Shown here in pieces: positions 45,401-55,624 of a stretch of 64,000 nt of DNA (position 1 is the stretch's first letter; each line of letters opens with the position of its first letter). The DNA lies in assembly GCA_002162875.1 (NCBI GenBank), contig MABA01000024.1:310001-374000 (forward strand). Direction: 5' to 3'. This stretch comes from Rhodobacterales bacterium 52_120_T64 (lineage in GTDB: Bacteria; Pseudomonadota; Alphaproteobacteria; Rhodobacterales; Rhodobacteraceae). Position numbers and translations under genes: made by a program. The notes beneath the pieces were generated by a model. It was given only the letters and a program-made list of their open reading frames with translations. It made no database searches and was not told the DNA's origin.

Positions 45401-46020
45401 GCGAGTTTGGTCGTTAGAATTTTAAGACTCGCAGCGCCGAACAGCGTCGCGAAGACACCGTCAAACCAGCGCCCAAGTTTTACATAAACACTCATGGCGC
45501 GTTCGGTCGAAAAAATTAGTGCATAGCTGATAAAGACGAAGGTGCTGACAGCCACGCAGCTTAGACCAACTACGATAATGTCCCGCACAGGCGCAGTTGG
45601 CGATATAACGACCGCGAATAGGGCCCCCCAAAACAAGATGGCCTTGGGGTTGGTTAGGTGAATCATCAGGCCTTTAGTGTACGCAGATTTTGCAGACCGA
45701 ATCCTGAGTGGCTGTGCGGTTCCGGTTCTGGGCTGTAATGCAGAGCGTAGTGATTTCAGGGCGAGCCAGAATAGATATGCTGCCCCGACGTATCGTAGGA
45801 TTTCCAGCACCCAGGCGTTGGCAATCATAACTGTGCCAAGACCCAAAGCTGCCGCCAACCCCCAAGTCGCCGAGCCGGTTGCAACACCTGCTGCCAGACT
45901 AAGCGCCGTGCGGCGACCGGATGCCATGGCGGTTCCGGCAATTGCCAGAGTGGCCGGACCGGGGCTGGCAAGGGCGATTACCCAAAACCCAAGAATAACG
46001 GCAAGCTCAATGAGGGTCAT
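45397..46020 (-). CDS. LysE-family amino-acid exporter, inserted between pdxJ and acpS
   Basis: 207 residues with about six helices and the LysE/RhtB signature [20 protein letters not shown] near the N terminus, then [17 protein letters not shown]. The predicted role is amino-acid or homoserine-lactone export. It overlaps both pdxJ and acpS by 4 bases, so it is fully embedded in this core operon. Confidence 0.9.
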   Translation of the reverse strand: MTLIELAVILGFWVIALASPGPATLAIAGTAMASGRRTALSLAAGVATGSATWGLAAALGLGTVMIANAWVLEILRYVGAAYLFWLALKSLRSALQPRTGTAQPLRIRSAKSAYTKGLMIHLTNPKAILFWGALFAVVISPTAPVRDIIVVGLSCVAVSTFVFISYALIFSTERAMSVYVKLGRWFDGVFATLFGAASLKILTTKLA

Positions 46021-46805
46021 GCTACGTTTACGCCAAAGGTTTCATTGCGGGATTCGTCCATTAACGCGCGCATGCGGCGAATGGCGGAATCAAGACCCGA
46101 GAAAATCGCCTCGCCGATGATGAAATGGCCGATGTTCAATTCCATCACTTCGGGGAAGGCGGCCAGAGGTTTGACCGAGTTATAGGTGATTCCGTGCCCA
46201 GCGTGGACTTCCAACCCAAGACTGTTGGCGTAGGCCGACATTTCACGCAAGCGCTTTAGCTCGGGATTGCTTTCCTCGTACTTGCCTTCTTCAAGGGCGT
46301 CGCAATAGGGGCCTACGTGTAGCTCGATTATTTCTGCTCCGATGCGCGCGGCCGCCTCGATTTGTTTTTGATCGGCTGCGATGAAGATCGACACACGGCA
46401 TCCAGCGTCGCGCAAAGGGGCGATGAAATGCGCGAGATGGTTTTCCTCGCGTGCGACTTCAAGCCCGCCTTCGGTTGTGCGTTCCTCGCGTTTTTCGGGC
46501 ACAATGCAAACGGCGTGGGGCTTGTGGCGCAACGCGATGGCTTGCATTTCGGGTGTTGCGGCCATCTCGAAGTTCAGCGGAATGCTCAGGTGTTCCATCA
46601 ATGCGTCGATGTCACTGTCGGTGATATGCCGGCGATCCTCGCGCAGGTGGGCCGTGATCCCGTCAGCGCCCGCTACCTCAGCCATTTTGGCGGCGCGCAA
46701 GGGATCGGGATAAGCCCCGCCACGCGCGTTACGCACAGTGGCAACGTGGTCAATGTTAACGCCTAAACGTAGGCGGCCAAGTGGTTGGATAAGAGAATTT
46801 GCCAT
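46017..46805 (-). CDS. pdxJ: Pyridoxine 5'-phosphate synthase
   Basis: 262 residues. It forms pyridoxine 5'-phosphate from deoxyxylulose phosphate and 3-amino-2-oxopropyl phosphate. The N-terminal [17 protein letters not shown], the central [17 protein letters not shown] and the glycine motif [14 protein letters not shown] are all present. ATG at 46805 is preferred because GAGG lies upstream at good spacing. It leads the pdxJ-LysE-acpS-lepB-rnc-era-DUF1491-recO run. Confidence 0.95.
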   Translation of the reverse strand: MANSLIQPLGRLRLGVNIDHVATVRNARGGAYPDPLRAAKMAEVAGADGITAHLREDRRHITDSDIDALMEHLSIPLNFEMAATPEMQAIALRHKPHAVCIVPEKREERTTEGGLEVAREENHLAHFIAPLRDAGCRVSIFIAADQKQIEAAARIGAEIIELHVGPYCDALEEGKYEESNPELKRLREMSAYANSLGLEVHAGHGITYNSVKPLAAFPEVMELNIGHFIIGEAIFSGLDSAIRRMRALMDESRNETFGVNVA

Positions 46806-46850
46806 AGGTTTCGACCTCATAAAACGGATTTGGAAATAACGATACTGCGC

Positions 46851-47495
46851 TTATTGGCCAGAGTCAGCCAAAGAATCGCGTTTATCGCGACGTTTTTCAA
46901 GCCGGTCGGCCATACGTATACGACGCCGGGTTTGATAGGCCGCAATTACCGGTTTTATCAGGAAGTATGTAATAGCCCCTGAAGCCAAGCCTAGAATCGT
47001 GCCGCCGATCAGATACGGGAGGAATAGGTTCGACACGAAATCCGCTAACCCGTCAGGGTGTTCAGCGAAGCCAAACCAGCTTTGTATCAATTGCCATGTG
47101 TCGGTGCTGGCTTTCCAGAACGCTGAATGCAGACTTTGAAAGTCGTCGTCTTTGGCGTTCATTCCCAACACCAGGCGCCCGAGGCTTAGCGAGGCTGCCG
47201 CGATGAACGGATAGGTGACAGGATTGCCGAACATGGTCGTGATGAACGACGCGACCAGATTAGCGCGTAAGATGTAGACAATCACCAATGCCATCGCCAT
47301 ATGCACACCAAAAATGGGCGAGAAACAAACGAAGATGCCGATCGCGGCGCCAAGAGCAATTTTGTGTGATGTGTCGGGCAAACGCTTCACGCGGTGGCCA
47401 ACGTATTGAATGCTGCGTTTCCAACCCTTTCCGGGGGAAAAAAGGGCGCGCAACCGCTGCAACAGCGATTGTTTATCCCTTCTTTTGAAAACCAT
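46851..47495 (-). CDS. DUF2062 membrane protein
   Basis: 214 residues. DUF2062 signature: basic N terminus, then IALGAAIGIFVCFSPIFGVH and a second segment MALVIVYILRANLVASFITT followed by FGNPVTYPFIAAASLSLG. A C-terminal helix (LPYLIGGTILGLASGAITYF) precedes a basic tail. Function unknown. AAGGA lies upstream of the ATG. It lies between the (p)ppGpp synthetase and pdxJ genes on the same strand. Confidence 0.88.
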   Translation of the reverse strand: MVFKRRDKQSLLQRLRALFSPGKGWKRSIQYVGHRVKRLPDTSHKIALGAAIGIFVCFSPIFGVHMAMALVIVYILRANLVASFITTMFGNPVTYPFIAAASLSLGRLVLGMNAKDDDFQSLHSAFWKASTDTWQLIQSWFGFAEHPDGLADFVSNLFLPYLIGGTILGLASGAITYFLIKPVIAAYQTRRRIRMADRLEKRRDKRDSLADSGQ

Positions 47496-47561
47496 TATTC
47501 CGAGTCCTTATGCGTATTCCATAGATACTATGAGCCAATCAATATCCGAACGCCAGCGCGT

Positions 47562-49685
47562 TCAGCGATTTGCAGCCGGATTCCTGTATCTGACCACCGA
47601 GGCGATATCGTCGTCGGCCTCGATCGCTGTTCGGATGTGCATTAGGTGTTCTACGTCGCGAACCTGCAAATCAATGAGGATACGGTAAAAGTCGGGTTTG
47701 CGTTCAGTGAAATGGATATCCGCGATGTTGGCGTTATGCTCGCCGATCAAAGTGCAAATGCGGCCCAGCACGCCTGCACCGTTAGCCATGATGATCTCGA
47801 CTGTGGTGAAATGATCGGCATCCGACATCCCTTCCGTCCAGCGCAGATCGATCCAGTTATCCGGGTCTTCTTCGTATTCCACCAACGCATCACAATCGAT
47901 GGCATGCACTGTAACACCGCGGCCACGCACCATGATGCCGACGATGCGTTCGCCTGGCAAAGGTTTGCAGCACTTGCCTGAAATATGGTTTTGTCCGGGT
48001 TTCAGACCAACAACTTCGGTAGCGGGTTTCTCGCCTTTAACGGCCGACTTTTTCAGCAATTCCGGGTAAAGCGCCATGGAAAGATCGCTACCGGTAATCT
48101 GCGTGGTTCCGATTTGCGCCAGCAGTTCATCCTTGGAGGCAAACCCCATATTCTTTGCCGCCGTCGCCAAGGCTTTGTCGGTGGCCTTCTTGCCGACCTT
48201 GCCCAAGGCCACACGGGCGATTTCGGCGCCTAAGCGTATGTGGCCAGCTTTATTTTCCTCGCGCAGCGAACGCCGGATCGCGGATTTTGCACGGCCCGTT
48301 ACAACGATGTCTTCCCAACTGGATTGGGGGCGTTGGCTGTCTGCGCGGATAATTTCCACAGACTGACCGTTGCGAAGGCGGGTCCAAAGCGGCACCCGCT
48401 TGCCATCGATTTTCGCGCCTACACAGCTGTCACCAATACGTGTGTGGATGGCATAAGCGAAATCGATCGGAGTTGCGCCACGTGGCAGATTGATAACCGC
48501 CCCTTTGGGCGTAAAGCAGAATACCTGATCCTGAAACATCTCCAGTTTCACGTGCTCAAGATACTCGTTTGGGTTGTCGGCACTCTCGAAGCCGTCGATC
48601 AGACCACGCAGCCAATGGAATGGATCCACGGCAAATGGATTTTCGAAACGTTCGCCGTTTCGGTAAGACCAGTGTGCAGCCACACCGGATTCCGCCACGA
48701 TATGCATCTCGCGGGTTCGGATCTGAACCTCTACGCGTTTGGCATCGCGGCCCGACACTGTCGTCTGGATGGAGCGATAACCGTTGGTTTTTGGTTGGCT
48801 GATGTAGTCTTTAAACCGCCCTGGAATGGCCTTCCAGCGTTGATGTACAGCACCAAGCGCCGAGTAGGCATCGCGTTCGTCTTTGGTGATAATGCGGAAA
48901 CCGTAAATGTCGGACAGGCGGTGGAAACCTTGCCCGGTCTCTTCCATTTTGCGCCAGATCGAATAGGGGCGTTTCTCGCGTCCTGTGACATGCGCTTCGA
49001 CATCGCATTTGGCCAATGCGGTTTTGATGTCTTCGATAATCACCGGGATCAAATCACCGGTTTCAGCCCGCAGTGTAATAAACCGCCGCATGATCGAGTT
49101 TCGCGCTTCGGGGTTCAAAACCGCAAAACACAGATCTTCCAGTTCCTCGCGGATGTACTGCATTCCGACACGACCAGCGAGCGGTGCGTAAATCTCCATC
49201 GTTTCGTGGGCTTTTTTGCGCTGTTTTTCTGGGCGCATGTGCTTGATTGTCCGCATATTGTGCAAACGGTCGGCCAGCTTAACCAGCAGTACGCGCACGT
49301 CCTTGGACATGGCCAACAAGAGCTTACGGAAGTTTTCGGCCTGCGCTGTTTCTACTGAAGACAGCTCCAAGTTTGTTAACTTGGTTACGCCGTCCACCAA
49401 CTGTGCAATTTCTTCGCCGAACCTTTTGGATACGTCCGAGTAATTGGCACCCGTATCCTCGATCGTATCGTGCAACAGTGCGGTGATAATTGTTGCGTCA
49501 TCCAGCTTTACCTCGGTCAGCAGCGCGGCGACTTCGATAGGGTGGCTGAAATACGGCTCGCCTGATGAACGGAATTGCCCGTCATGCGCCGCCAGCCCAA
49601 AAGCATAGGCGGCGCGGATCAATCCGGCGTCGGTATTAGGATTATAGGCACGTACGAGACCAATTAGGTCTTCGACATCAATCAT
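47562..49685 (-). CDS. spoT: Bifunctional (p)ppGpp synthetase/hydrolase (Rsh)
   Basis: 707 residues. Domains: HD hydrolase (YFSHPIEVAALL, LLHDTIEDTG), synthetase (YSIWRKMEETGQGFHRLSDI, TNGYRSIQTTV), TGS (GAVINLPRGATPIDFAYAIH), a zinc-finger-like segment with GKCCKPLPGERIVGI, and C-terminal ACT (VEIIMANGAGVLGRICTLIG). Both catalytic domains look intact, as in single-Rsh alphaproteobacteria. It controls the stringent response and follows rpoZ. Confidence 0.95.
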   Translation of the reverse strand: MIDVEDLIGLVRAYNPNTDAGLIRAAYAFGLAAHDGQFRSSGEPYFSHPIEVAALLTEVKLDDATIITALLHDTIEDTGANYSDVSKRFGEEIAQLVDGVTKLTNLELSSVETAQAENFRKLLLAMSKDVRVLLVKLADRLHNMRTIKHMRPEKQRKKAHETMEIYAPLAGRVGMQYIREELEDLCFAVLNPEARNSIMRRFITLRAETGDLIPVIIEDIKTALAKCDVEAHVTGREKRPYSIWRKMEETGQGFHRLSDIYGFRIITKDERDAYSALGAVHQRWKAIPGRFKDYISQPKTNGYRSIQTTVSGRDAKRVEVQIRTREMHIVAESGVAAHWSYRNGERFENPFAVDPFHWLRGLIDGFESADNPNEYLEHVKLEMFQDQVFCFTPKGAVINLPRGATPIDFAYAIHTRIGDSCVGAKIDGKRVPLWTRLRNGQSVEIIRADSQRPQSSWEDIVVTGRAKSAIRRSLREENKAGHIRLGAEIARVALGKVGKKATDKALATAAKNMGFASKDELLAQIGTTQITGSDLSMALYPELLKKSAVKGEKPATEVVGLKPGQNHISGKCCKPLPGERIVGIMVRGRGVTVHAIDCDALVEYEEDPDNWIDLRWTEGMSDADHFTTVEIIMANGAGVLGRICTLIGEHNANIADIHFTERKPDFYRILIDLQVRDVEHLMHIRTAIEADDDIASVVRYRNPAANR

Positions 49686-49725
49686 CAGGCAGGCTCCGTT
49701 AGGGGATAGTCCCCCATGCCGCAGC

Positions 49726-50079
49726 TTACTTGGTTTCTTGGGCTTCCATCAAGGCACGAAGCAGATTTTCCTCGGACATATCGTCTTCGGCAGCGTCGCC
49801 TTCTTCAGTGCCCATAAGCAGGGTCATCTGATCTTCTTCAGCTTCATCGACCTCGATTTGAGTCTGATGGCTTTCGATGGCAGCTTCGCGCAAATGTTCG
49901 GAAGTCAGCGTTTCATCAGCGATTTCGCGAAGAGCGATAACCGGGTTCTTGTCGTTGTCGCGCTCGACGGTCACTTCAGCGCCCAGCGAGAGTTCACGCG
50001 CACGGTGTGCAGCAAGCATCACCAGTTCAAAGCGGTTAGGTACTTTGTCGATGCAGTCTTCAACGGTTACACGTGCCAT
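49726..50079 (-). CDS. rpoZ: RNA polymerase omega subunit
   Basis: 117 residues. [31 protein letters not shown] is the conserved omega N terminus, followed by [15 protein letters not shown]. The C-terminal acidic tail is long, as in alphaproteobacteria. Omega assists polymerase assembly and is part of a (p)ppGpp-binding site in E. coli, fitting its place next to the Rsh gene. Confidence 0.96.
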   Translation of the reverse strand: MARVTVEDCIDKVPNRFELVMLAAHRARELSLGAEVTVERDNDKNPVIALREIADETLTSEHLREAAIESHQTQIEVDEAEEDQMTLLMGTEEGDAAEDDMSEENLLRALMEAQETK

Positions 50080-50173
50080 GCGTCAAGCTCCATAAGATTG
50101 GGGGCGTATTGGAAGACCGCACATTTAAGCCTCGCAACAAGGAAATGCAAGGCCGGAATGCGTGTCGTTGCAC

Positions 50174-50758
50174 CTAAATTACCGTTATTTCGGCTAAATC
50201 AGCCGCTGGAATGGTGCCCAGCATTTCCGAAACGGTGATTCCCGTAACCGGGTGCACCCAATCTGGCGCTATATCGTTCAGAGGAACAAGAACAAAAGAG
50301 CGGTCTTGGATGCGGGGATGTGGCAGAACCAGTTGATCTGGCGTCATCGTTTGTTGACTGGATAAATCTAGTGCTTTCCAACGTTTAAACGTCTCCAGAT
50401 CTGGCAGAATTATGTCATCATAAGCGATCAGATCCAAGTCACACAGCCGTGGCTCCCAGCGGTTTTCGCGGGTGCGCCCCATGGCGGCTTCGATGCGGTG
50501 CAGAGCGGCGAGTACTTCATCAGGCGTTAACGCTGTCTGTACCGTAACCGCACCGTTAACGAAGTCGGGTCCAGAGCCTGCAGGAAACGCGGGTGTGGCA
50601 AACCATTTACTGATTCGGCGAATCTGTAACGATTCCAACAGAAACAACTCTAGCGCCTTCTCCAGTGTTTCAAGGGCCGTTCCGGTGGCGGAAGGTAGGT
50701 TCGCACCTAGCGTAATCAGGCAGTAATGTTGGTTTTTATTGGTTTTTGGGTCTTGCAT
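50174..50758 (-). CDS. folK: 6-hydroxymethyl-7,8-dihydropterin pyrophosphokinase
   Basis: 194 residues. It pyrophosphorylates hydroxymethyl-dihydropterin in folate synthesis. The N-terminal LITLGANLPSATGTALETL and the signature region MGRTRENRWEPRLCDLDLIA, then LVLPHPRIQDRSFVLVPL, are all present. ATG at 50758 (MQDPKTNKN) is preferred over the GTG 15 bases upstream. Confidence 0.94.
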   Translation of the reverse strand: MQDPKTNKNQHYCLITLGANLPSATGTALETLEKALELFLLESLQIRRISKWFATPAFPAGSGPDFVNGAVTVQTALTPDEVLAALHRIEAAMGRTRENRWEPRLCDLDLIAYDDIILPDLETFKRWKALDLSSQQTMTPDQLVLPHPRIQDRSFVLVPLNDIAPDWVHPVTGITVSEMLGTIPAADLAEITVI

Positions 50759-50853
50759 GGGCAACAATACCACCTATCCTAGACATAATTGTTTTGCTGG
50801 AGTGGTTTCTAATTATTTTCAGACGAAATCCAGCTTTTTCTTTGGAGACTTGA

Positions 50854-51417
50854 ATGTTTTACCGTGACGAGCGCCTCGCGCTATTTATTGATGGGTCCAA
50901 CCTTTATGCTGCCGCTAAAGCATTGGGTTTTGACATCGATTACAAATTGTTACGTACCGAGTTTATGCGTCGCGGCAAATTGCTGCGCGCAATGTACTAC
51001 ACTGCCCTTCTCGAAAACGAAGAGTATTCCCCAATCCGTCCACTTGTCGATTGGTTGAATTATAACGGCTATACGATGGTTACCAAGCCCGCAAAAGAAT
51101 TTACGGATTCGATGGGGCGTCGCAAGATTAAAGGCAACATGGATATCGAGTTGGCTGTCGATGCGTTGGAGCTTGCGCAACACCTGGATCACGTTGTGAT
51201 ATTCTCGGGCGATGGTGATTTCCGTCCACTCGTCGAATCGTTGCAGCGCAAAGGTGTTCGGGTTTCTGTGGTATCTACAATCCGCTCACAACCCCCAATG
51301 ATTGCGGACGAGTTGCGTCGTCAGTGTGATAACTTTATTGAACTCGATGAATTGCGTGACGTAATTGGTCGCCCACCGCGTCCTGATGATCAACAGGTTA
51401 ATCGCGACGAAGACTAG
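50854..51417 (+). CDS. NYN-domain (LabA-like PIN) protein
   Basis: 187 residues. A NYN/PIN-fold nuclease-like domain with acidic residues at expected positions: LFIDGSNLYAAAKALGF, NMDIELAVDALELAQ and VIFSGDGDFRPLVESLQRKG. Such proteins are probable RNA-acting metal-dependent nucleases; the substrate is unknown. TTGGAG precedes the ATG. It is divergent from folK. Confidence 0.88.
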   Translation: MFYRDERLALFIDGSNLYAAAKALGFDIDYKLLRTEFMRRGKLLRAMYYTALLENEEYSPIRPLVDWLNYNGYTMVTKPAKEFTDSMGRRKIKGNMDIELAVDALELAQHLDHVVIFSGDGDFRPLVESLQRKGVRVSVVSTIRSQPPMIADELRRQCDNFIELDELRDVIGRPPRPDDQQVNRDED

Positions 51418-51433
51418 GGCTGTAAATCAAACC

Positions 51434-51475
51434 ATTGCTCCGCTATTAAGTTCAGGAATGAATTTACGGAGCAAT
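51434..51475 (+). promoter_or_regulatory. Stem-loop sequestering the ispH ribosome-binding site
   Basis: A perfect 9-bp stem pairs ATTGCTCCG (51434-51442) with CGGAGCAAT (51467-51475) across a 24-base loop. The right arm contains GGAG (51468-51471), the only Shine-Dalgarno-like sequence, 6 bases before the ispH ATG at 51478. When folded, it would hide the ribosome site. No T-run follows, arguing against a plain terminator. Confidence 0.55.
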
Positions 51476-51477
51476 CG

Positions 51478-52419
51478 ATGCCCAAACCTCTGACATTATA
51501 TTTGGCTGCCCCGCGCGGATTCTGCGCGGGTGTTGACCGTGCGATCAAGATTGTCGAAATGGCGATCGAGAAATGGGGGGCCCCGGTTTATGTCCGCCAC
51601 GAGATTGTTCATAACAAATTTGTCGTCGATGGATTGCGCACCAAAGGGGCGGTGTTTGTCGAGGAACTGGAAGACTGCCCGACAGATCGACCTGTGATCT
51701 TTTCAGCTCATGGAGTGCCGAAATCTGTGCCCGCCGAAGCGGAAAAACGGCAGATGATCTATGTCGATGCCACTTGCCCGCTGGTTTCCAAAGTCCATAT
51801 CGAGGCCGAGCGGCATTCGGTTAATGGCTTGCAAATGGTAATGATCGGCCACGCGGGTCATCCTGAAACTGTTGGCACCATGGGGCAGCTACCGGAAGGT
51901 GAAGTGTTGTTGGTGGAGACCGAGGCCGATGTCACAAGTCTAAACCCTCGTGATCCTGAAAATCTGGCGTTTATCACCCAAACGACTTTGTCAGTGGATG
52001 ACACGGTGGGTATTGTTGCAGCACTGAAAGCGCGATTCCCGAAGATTATCGGACCGCACAAAGAAGACATCTGTTATGCCACGACTAACAGGCAGGAATC
52101 CGTCAAGGCGATTGCCCTGAAGACAAAAACATTGCTGGTAATCGGGGCACCAAATTCTTCCAATTCGCGTCGTTTGGTGGAAGTCGGGCAAAAGGCTGGC
52201 TGCGCCTATTCGCAACTTGTGCAACGGGCCAAGTATATTGATTGGGACGCGCTTGAGGGGATCACTTCGATCGGGATTACGGCGGGCGCCTCGGCACCGG
52301 AAGAGTTGATTAACGAAGTCGTCGATGCATTCAAGGAACGTTATGACGTGACAGTAGAAGTGGTGGAAACCGCACGGGAAAATGTCGAATTCAAAGTGCC
52401 ACGCGTGCTACGCGCATGA
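51478..52419 (+). CDS. ispH: 4-hydroxy-3-methylbut-2-enyl diphosphate reductase
   Basis: 313 residues. The last MEP-pathway enzyme, an iron-sulfur protein making IPP and DMAPP. Three conserved Cys are visible: C16 in [17 protein letters not shown], one in [11 protein letters not shown] and one in [10 protein letters not shown]. The end overlaps the following methyltransferase by 4 bases. Its leader contains a stem that covers the ribosome site. Confidence 0.97.
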   Translation: MPKPLTLYLAAPRGFCAGVDRAIKIVEMAIEKWGAPVYVRHEIVHNKFVVDGLRTKGAVFVEELEDCPTDRPVIFSAHGVPKSVPAEAEKRQMIYVDATCPLVSKVHIEAERHSVNGLQMVMIGHAGHPETVGTMGQLPEGEVLLVETEADVTSLNPRDPENLAFITQTTLSVDDTVGIVAALKARFPKIIGPHKEDICYATTNRQESVKAIALKTKTLLVIGAPNSSNSRRLVEVGQKAGCAYSQLVQRAKYIDWDALEGITSIGITAGASAPEELINEVVDAFKERYDVTVEVVETARENVEFKVPRVLRA

Positions 52420-53024
52420 ACCGCGACGACGAAACCATCGCGTTCTATGACAACGAAGCAACGAGCTATTCGAAGTGGAGCCCCGGAGTGGCTGACTCCG
52501 GCAGGTTCAAAAACTTCGCCAACCGCATTCGCAAGGGCGGCGATGTGCTCGACCTTGGCTGTGGCGCCGGTAACGCGGCGCGCGGGTTTCATGCAATGGG
52601 GTTCAAGGTGACTGCGTTCGATGCGTCGCAAGGTATGTTGGCAGAAATCAGCAAGATCCCGGAAATAACAACGATTTGTTCGGATTTCGAAGGGCTGGAT
52701 ATGGTTGATACGTTTGACGGTATCTGGGCGAATTTTTGTCTACAACATGTCCCGCGCCCTGAATTTCCCGCTGTGCTGGACAAGGTCGCGAATGCGTTGC
52801 GCGCTGATGGCTGGCTATTGATTGGTATCCACGAAGGCACCGAAACACGGCGGGACAACTTGGGGCGCTTATATTGTCACCATACCGAAGCCGACCTGAC
52901 GGAAGCCCTGTCAGCGCGTGGCATCAAGGTTCGTTCAGTCGCATTTGAAGACAGTATCGGTTGCGATGGGACGGCATTTACCGGTATGACGATTGTGGCC
53001 CAGAAAACAGAAGATAACCAATGA
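52416..53024 (+). CDS. Class I SAM-dependent methyltransferase
   Basis: 202 residues. SAM motif I is [19 protein letters not shown], followed by [14 protein letters not shown] and [20 protein letters not shown], as in small-molecule methyltransferases. The substrate is unknown. It overlaps ispH and the following LysE gene by 4 bases each. Confidence 0.88.
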   Translation: MNRDDETIAFYDNEATSYSKWSPGVADSGRFKNFANRIRKGGDVLDLGCGAGNAARGFHAMGFKVTAFDASQGMLAEISKIPEITTICSDFEGLDMVDTFDGIWANFCLQHVPRPEFPAVLDKVANALRADGWLLIGIHEGTETRRDNLGRLYCHHTEADLTEALSARGIKVRSVAFEDSIGCDGTAFTGMTIVAQKTEDNQ

Positions 53025-53635
53025 TCTCGATAGAATTTTTGTTGACCGCTTTCATTGTTGTGATCGCGCCCGGCACCGGAGTCATTTACACAATCGCCAG
53101 CGGCCTATCGCTGGGTCGTAAAGCCGCCATCATCGCCGCGTTTGGCTGCACGATGGGGATTGTTCCGCATCTGTTGGCAGCAGTGTTGGGGCTTGCGGCC
53201 ATACTTCATGCCAGCGCCCTTCTGTTTCAATTCGTGAAATATGCCGGTGTTGTGTTCCTGTTTTATATGGCTTGGAAAACCCTAAAGGATCGCAGTGCTT
53301 TAACGCTTGATCAGGAATTACCGGATACAGCGCTTCGTGCCATTGCCGTGCGGGGCGGTTTGATCAATATTCTTAATCCCAAGCTGTCGTTGTTTTTTCT
53401 GGCGTTCCTACCGCAGTTTTTAAGCGGCAACAGCCCGTCCGCAAAAATAGAGATGGTCCTGCTGGGGGCTGTATTCATGGTCATGACGTTTGTTGTTTTT
53501 GTTATCTACGGGATTTTCGCATCCGCGGCGCGCCACCGCGTGCTGGAAAGCCCCCGTGTTCTACGTGCATTGCGCTACAGCTTTGCAGCGGCCTTTTTTG
53601 CACTTGGCCTACGATTAGCTGGAGAAAAAGCTTAA
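53021..53635 (+). CDS. LysE-family exporter
   Basis: 204 residues, about six helices, signature [20 protein letters not shown] and [20 protein letters not shown]. The predicted role is amino-acid efflux. It overlaps the methyltransferase (4 bases) and touches the rnhA start (1-base overlap), so both genes are embedded between ispH and rnhA. Confidence 0.9.
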   Translation: MISIEFLLTAFIVVIAPGTGVIYTIASGLSLGRKAAIIAAFGCTMGIVPHLLAAVLGLAAILHASALLFQFVKYAGVVFLFYMAWKTLKDRSALTLDQELPDTALRAIAVRGGLINILNPKLSLFFLAFLPQFLSGNSPSAKIEMVLLGAVFMVMTFVVFVIYGIFASAARHRVLESPRVLRALRYSFAAAFFALGLRLAGEKA

Positions 53636-54096
53636 TGCCTGACTTGACGATTTACACAGACGGCGCCTGCTCGGGTAATCCGGGGCCGGGTGGCTGGGGT
53701 GCACTTCTTATTGCGAAGAATGGTGAGACCACGCTTAAGGAACGCACATTATGTGGCGGTGAAGCCGAGACAACAAACAACCGCATGGAGCTTACTGCGG
53801 CAATCGAGGCGCTGAATGCATTGCAACGTCCCTCGACTGTGACGCTGATAACGGACAGCGCATACGTGAAAGGCGGCATCACCAGCTGGATGCACGGCTG
53901 GAAGAAGAATGGTTGGAAAACTAGTGCCCGCAAACCGGTGAAGAACGTCGACTTATGGCTACAGCTTGACGAAGCCCAGACACGCCATTCAATCAGTTGG
54001 GAATGGATTAAGGGCCATGCAGGCGACTGGGGGAATGAACGTGCAGACGAGTTGGCGCGTCAAGGTATGGCTCCGTTCAAAAACGGTCGAAAGTAG
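53635..54096 (+). CDS. rnhA: Ribonuclease HI
   Basis: 153 residues. It degrades RNA in RNA-DNA hybrids. Catalytic residues are visible: D9 in [20 protein letters not shown], Glu in [12 protein letters not shown], Asp in [11 protein letters not shown] and Asp in GNERADELA. The basic handle region [20 protein letters not shown] is present. Confidence 0.97.
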   Translation: MPDLTIYTDGACSGNPGPGGWGALLIAKNGETTLKERTLCGGEAETTNNRMELTAAIEALNALQRPSTVTLITDSAYVKGGITSWMHGWKKNGWKTSARKPVKNVDLWLQLDEAQTRHSISWEWIKGHAGDWGNERADELARQGMAPFKNGRK

Positions 54097-54101
54097 CGTT
54101 G

Positions 54102-54344
54102 TTATTTGCGCTCAATGAACTTTTGATACAGCACGATCAAAACGACGGCTCCGAGGATTGCGCCCAATAACCCGGCGAACATTCCAAGGGCTGCCAAAAG
54201 CAGGCGCAACACCCAGCCGCCGATTAGCGCGCCGAGCACGCCCACAGCAACGGTTTGCGGAATTCCCAGATCGAGCTTAAACATTCGCGTGGCGATAAAC
54301 CCCGCCGCGGTCCCTACGATTACAATAAATATCAGGTTACCCAA
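54102..54344 (-). CDS. GlsB/YeaQ/YmgE-like small membrane protein
   Basis: 80 residues, glycine-rich with three hydrophobic segments (LIFIVIVGTAAGFIATRMF, TVAVGVLGALIGGWVLRLLL, GLLGAILGAVVLIVLY). It matches the transglycosylase-associated (GlsB/YeaQ) family; the mechanism is unknown, though some members respond to stress. It is convergent with rnhA. Confidence 0.82.
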   Translation of the reverse strand: MGNLIFIVIVGTAAGFIATRMFKLDLGIPQTVAVGVLGALIGGWVLRLLLAALGMFAGLLGAILGAVVLIVLYQKFIERK

Positions 54345-54418
54345 AATGCCCCTCCGTTGGATGGTTGAACCGTTAATATGGGGGATAATCGCATTTAAAG
54401 AAGGGATTGCGGGTGAAA

Positions 54419-54658
54419 TTATTTACGACGCCGCGCCGTCGGCACAATTATCAACGCCCCAGCTGAACCGATAATTGCGTCAAGTCCCGGTGGTCCAAAG
54501 CTGATGCCAAACATCACGCGAAGCATATAAAACAGGAACACCCCGCCAAGGCAGATGATGAGACTGGCTAAATACCCGTTGTTGGTCAGCCCCCATTTTT
54601 CGGAAAGATATCCTACGATACCCCCGATAATCATCGAGCCAAAAAAAGCAAAAAACAT
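54419..54658 (-). CDS. Small membrane protein, possibly GlsB-like
   Basis: 79 residues with three hydrophobic segments (FFAFFGSMIIGGIVGYLSEK, LASLIICLGGVFLFYMLRVM and a third at 60-72) and a basic tail TARRRK. The pattern is like that of its neighbour but without a clear match, so it may be a diverged relative. Function unknown. Confidence 0.65.
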   Translation of the reverse strand: MFFAFFGSMIIGGIVGYLSEKWGLTNNGYLASLIICLGGVFLFYMLRVMFGISFGPPGLDAIIGSAGALIIVPTARRRK

Positions 54659-54715
54659 GGCCGCACCTTTCAGAATTTAGTCAAACTACCGCCCGAAACG
54701 CCAACGCGCAATCGG

Positions 54716-55624
54716 TTAAAGGAAGGCCGTCCCCGAAGGAACTTTGGTTCCCAGCAGAAATGCTTCTGCTGGCTGCGGGCCTTTTCCGGCTTTTTGAACC
54801 TTCAACAGACGAACGGCACCGGCGCCACATGCGACTGTTAAAGCGTCATCCAACACTGTTCCGGCTGTTCCTTCGCCATCTGCAAGTTCCGATCGTAGAA
54901 CTTTCACGCGTTCCCCCTCAAGCTCGAACCATGCGCCGGGGAACGGCGAGATCCCGCGGATTAGGCGATCCACCTCGACAGCCGGGGCCGCCCAGTTGAT
55001 CTTGGCTTCGGCTTTGTCGATCTTGGCGGCGTAGGTCATACCTTCGTCAGGTTGCGGCGCAGCGGTCAGCGTGTCGATTTTTGCCAATGTATCCACTATC
55101 AAATTCGCGCCCATTTCGGCAAGGCGATCGTGAAGTGTAGCAGCCGTATCAGTCGCTTCGATCTGCGTAGTTTCGCGCAGCAATACCGGCCCTGTATCCA
55201 GCCCCGCTTCCATCTGCATTATACAAACGCCGCTTTCGGCATCGCCTGCCATAATTGCGCGTTGTATCGGAGCCGCCCCACGCCACCGTGGCAAAAGCGA
55301 GGCGTGGATGTTGAAGCACCCGCGTTCCGGCGCATCCAGAATGGCTTGCGGCAGGATTAAACCATAAGCGACAACAACAGCGGCTTCTGCGTTCAGCGCG
55401 GCGAACTCTGCGCGGTCTGCGTCATCCTTGAAATTCAGCGGTGTGCGAACCGGTAATCCCAACTCTTCTGCCCGCTTTTGCACGGGCGAGGGCCGAGGCT
55501 TCTTGCCTCGCCCAGCGGGGCGTGGAGGTTGGGAATAGACGCAAGCAATTTCATGCCCCGCGCTGACAAGCTGGTCGAGTACCGAGACCGAAAAATCCGG
55601 CGTGCCCATGAAAATCAACCGCAT
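54716..55624 (-). CDS. fmt: Methionyl-tRNA formyltransferase
   Basis: 302 residues. It formylates initiator Met-t[23 protein letters not shown] opens the protein; the folate-binding [20 protein letters not shown] and the tRNA-binding C-terminal domain follow. ATG at 55624 overlaps the stop of the upstream deformylase-like gene. It ends the def, def-like, fmt run. Confidence 0.97.
   Translation of the reverse strand: MRLIFMGTPDFSVSVLDQLVSAGHEIACVYSQPPRPAGRGKKPRPSPVQKRAEELGLPVRTPLNFKDDADRAEFAALNAEAAVVVAYGLILPQAILDAPERGCFNIHASLLPRWRGAAPIQRAIMAGDAESGVCIMQMEAGLDTGPVLLRETTQIEATDTAATLHDRLAEMGANLIVDTLAKIDTLTAAPQPDEGMTYAAKIDKAEAKINWAAPAVEVDRLIRGISPFPGAWFELEGERVKVLRSELADGEGTAGTVLDDALTVACGAGAVRLLKVQKAGKGPQPAEAFLLGTKVPSGTAFL

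Noticed and set aside
48240-49358. A 372-codon open frame on the plus strand inside the (p)ppGpp synthetase gene
   Set aside because: It is antisense to a gene with full domain match, shows no family motifs and has low-complexity His/Phe-rich composition typical of shadow frames.
50104-50160. Imperfect hairpin between folK and rpoZ as a terminator
   Set aside because: The stem contains a mismatch and lacks a T-run on the relevant strand.
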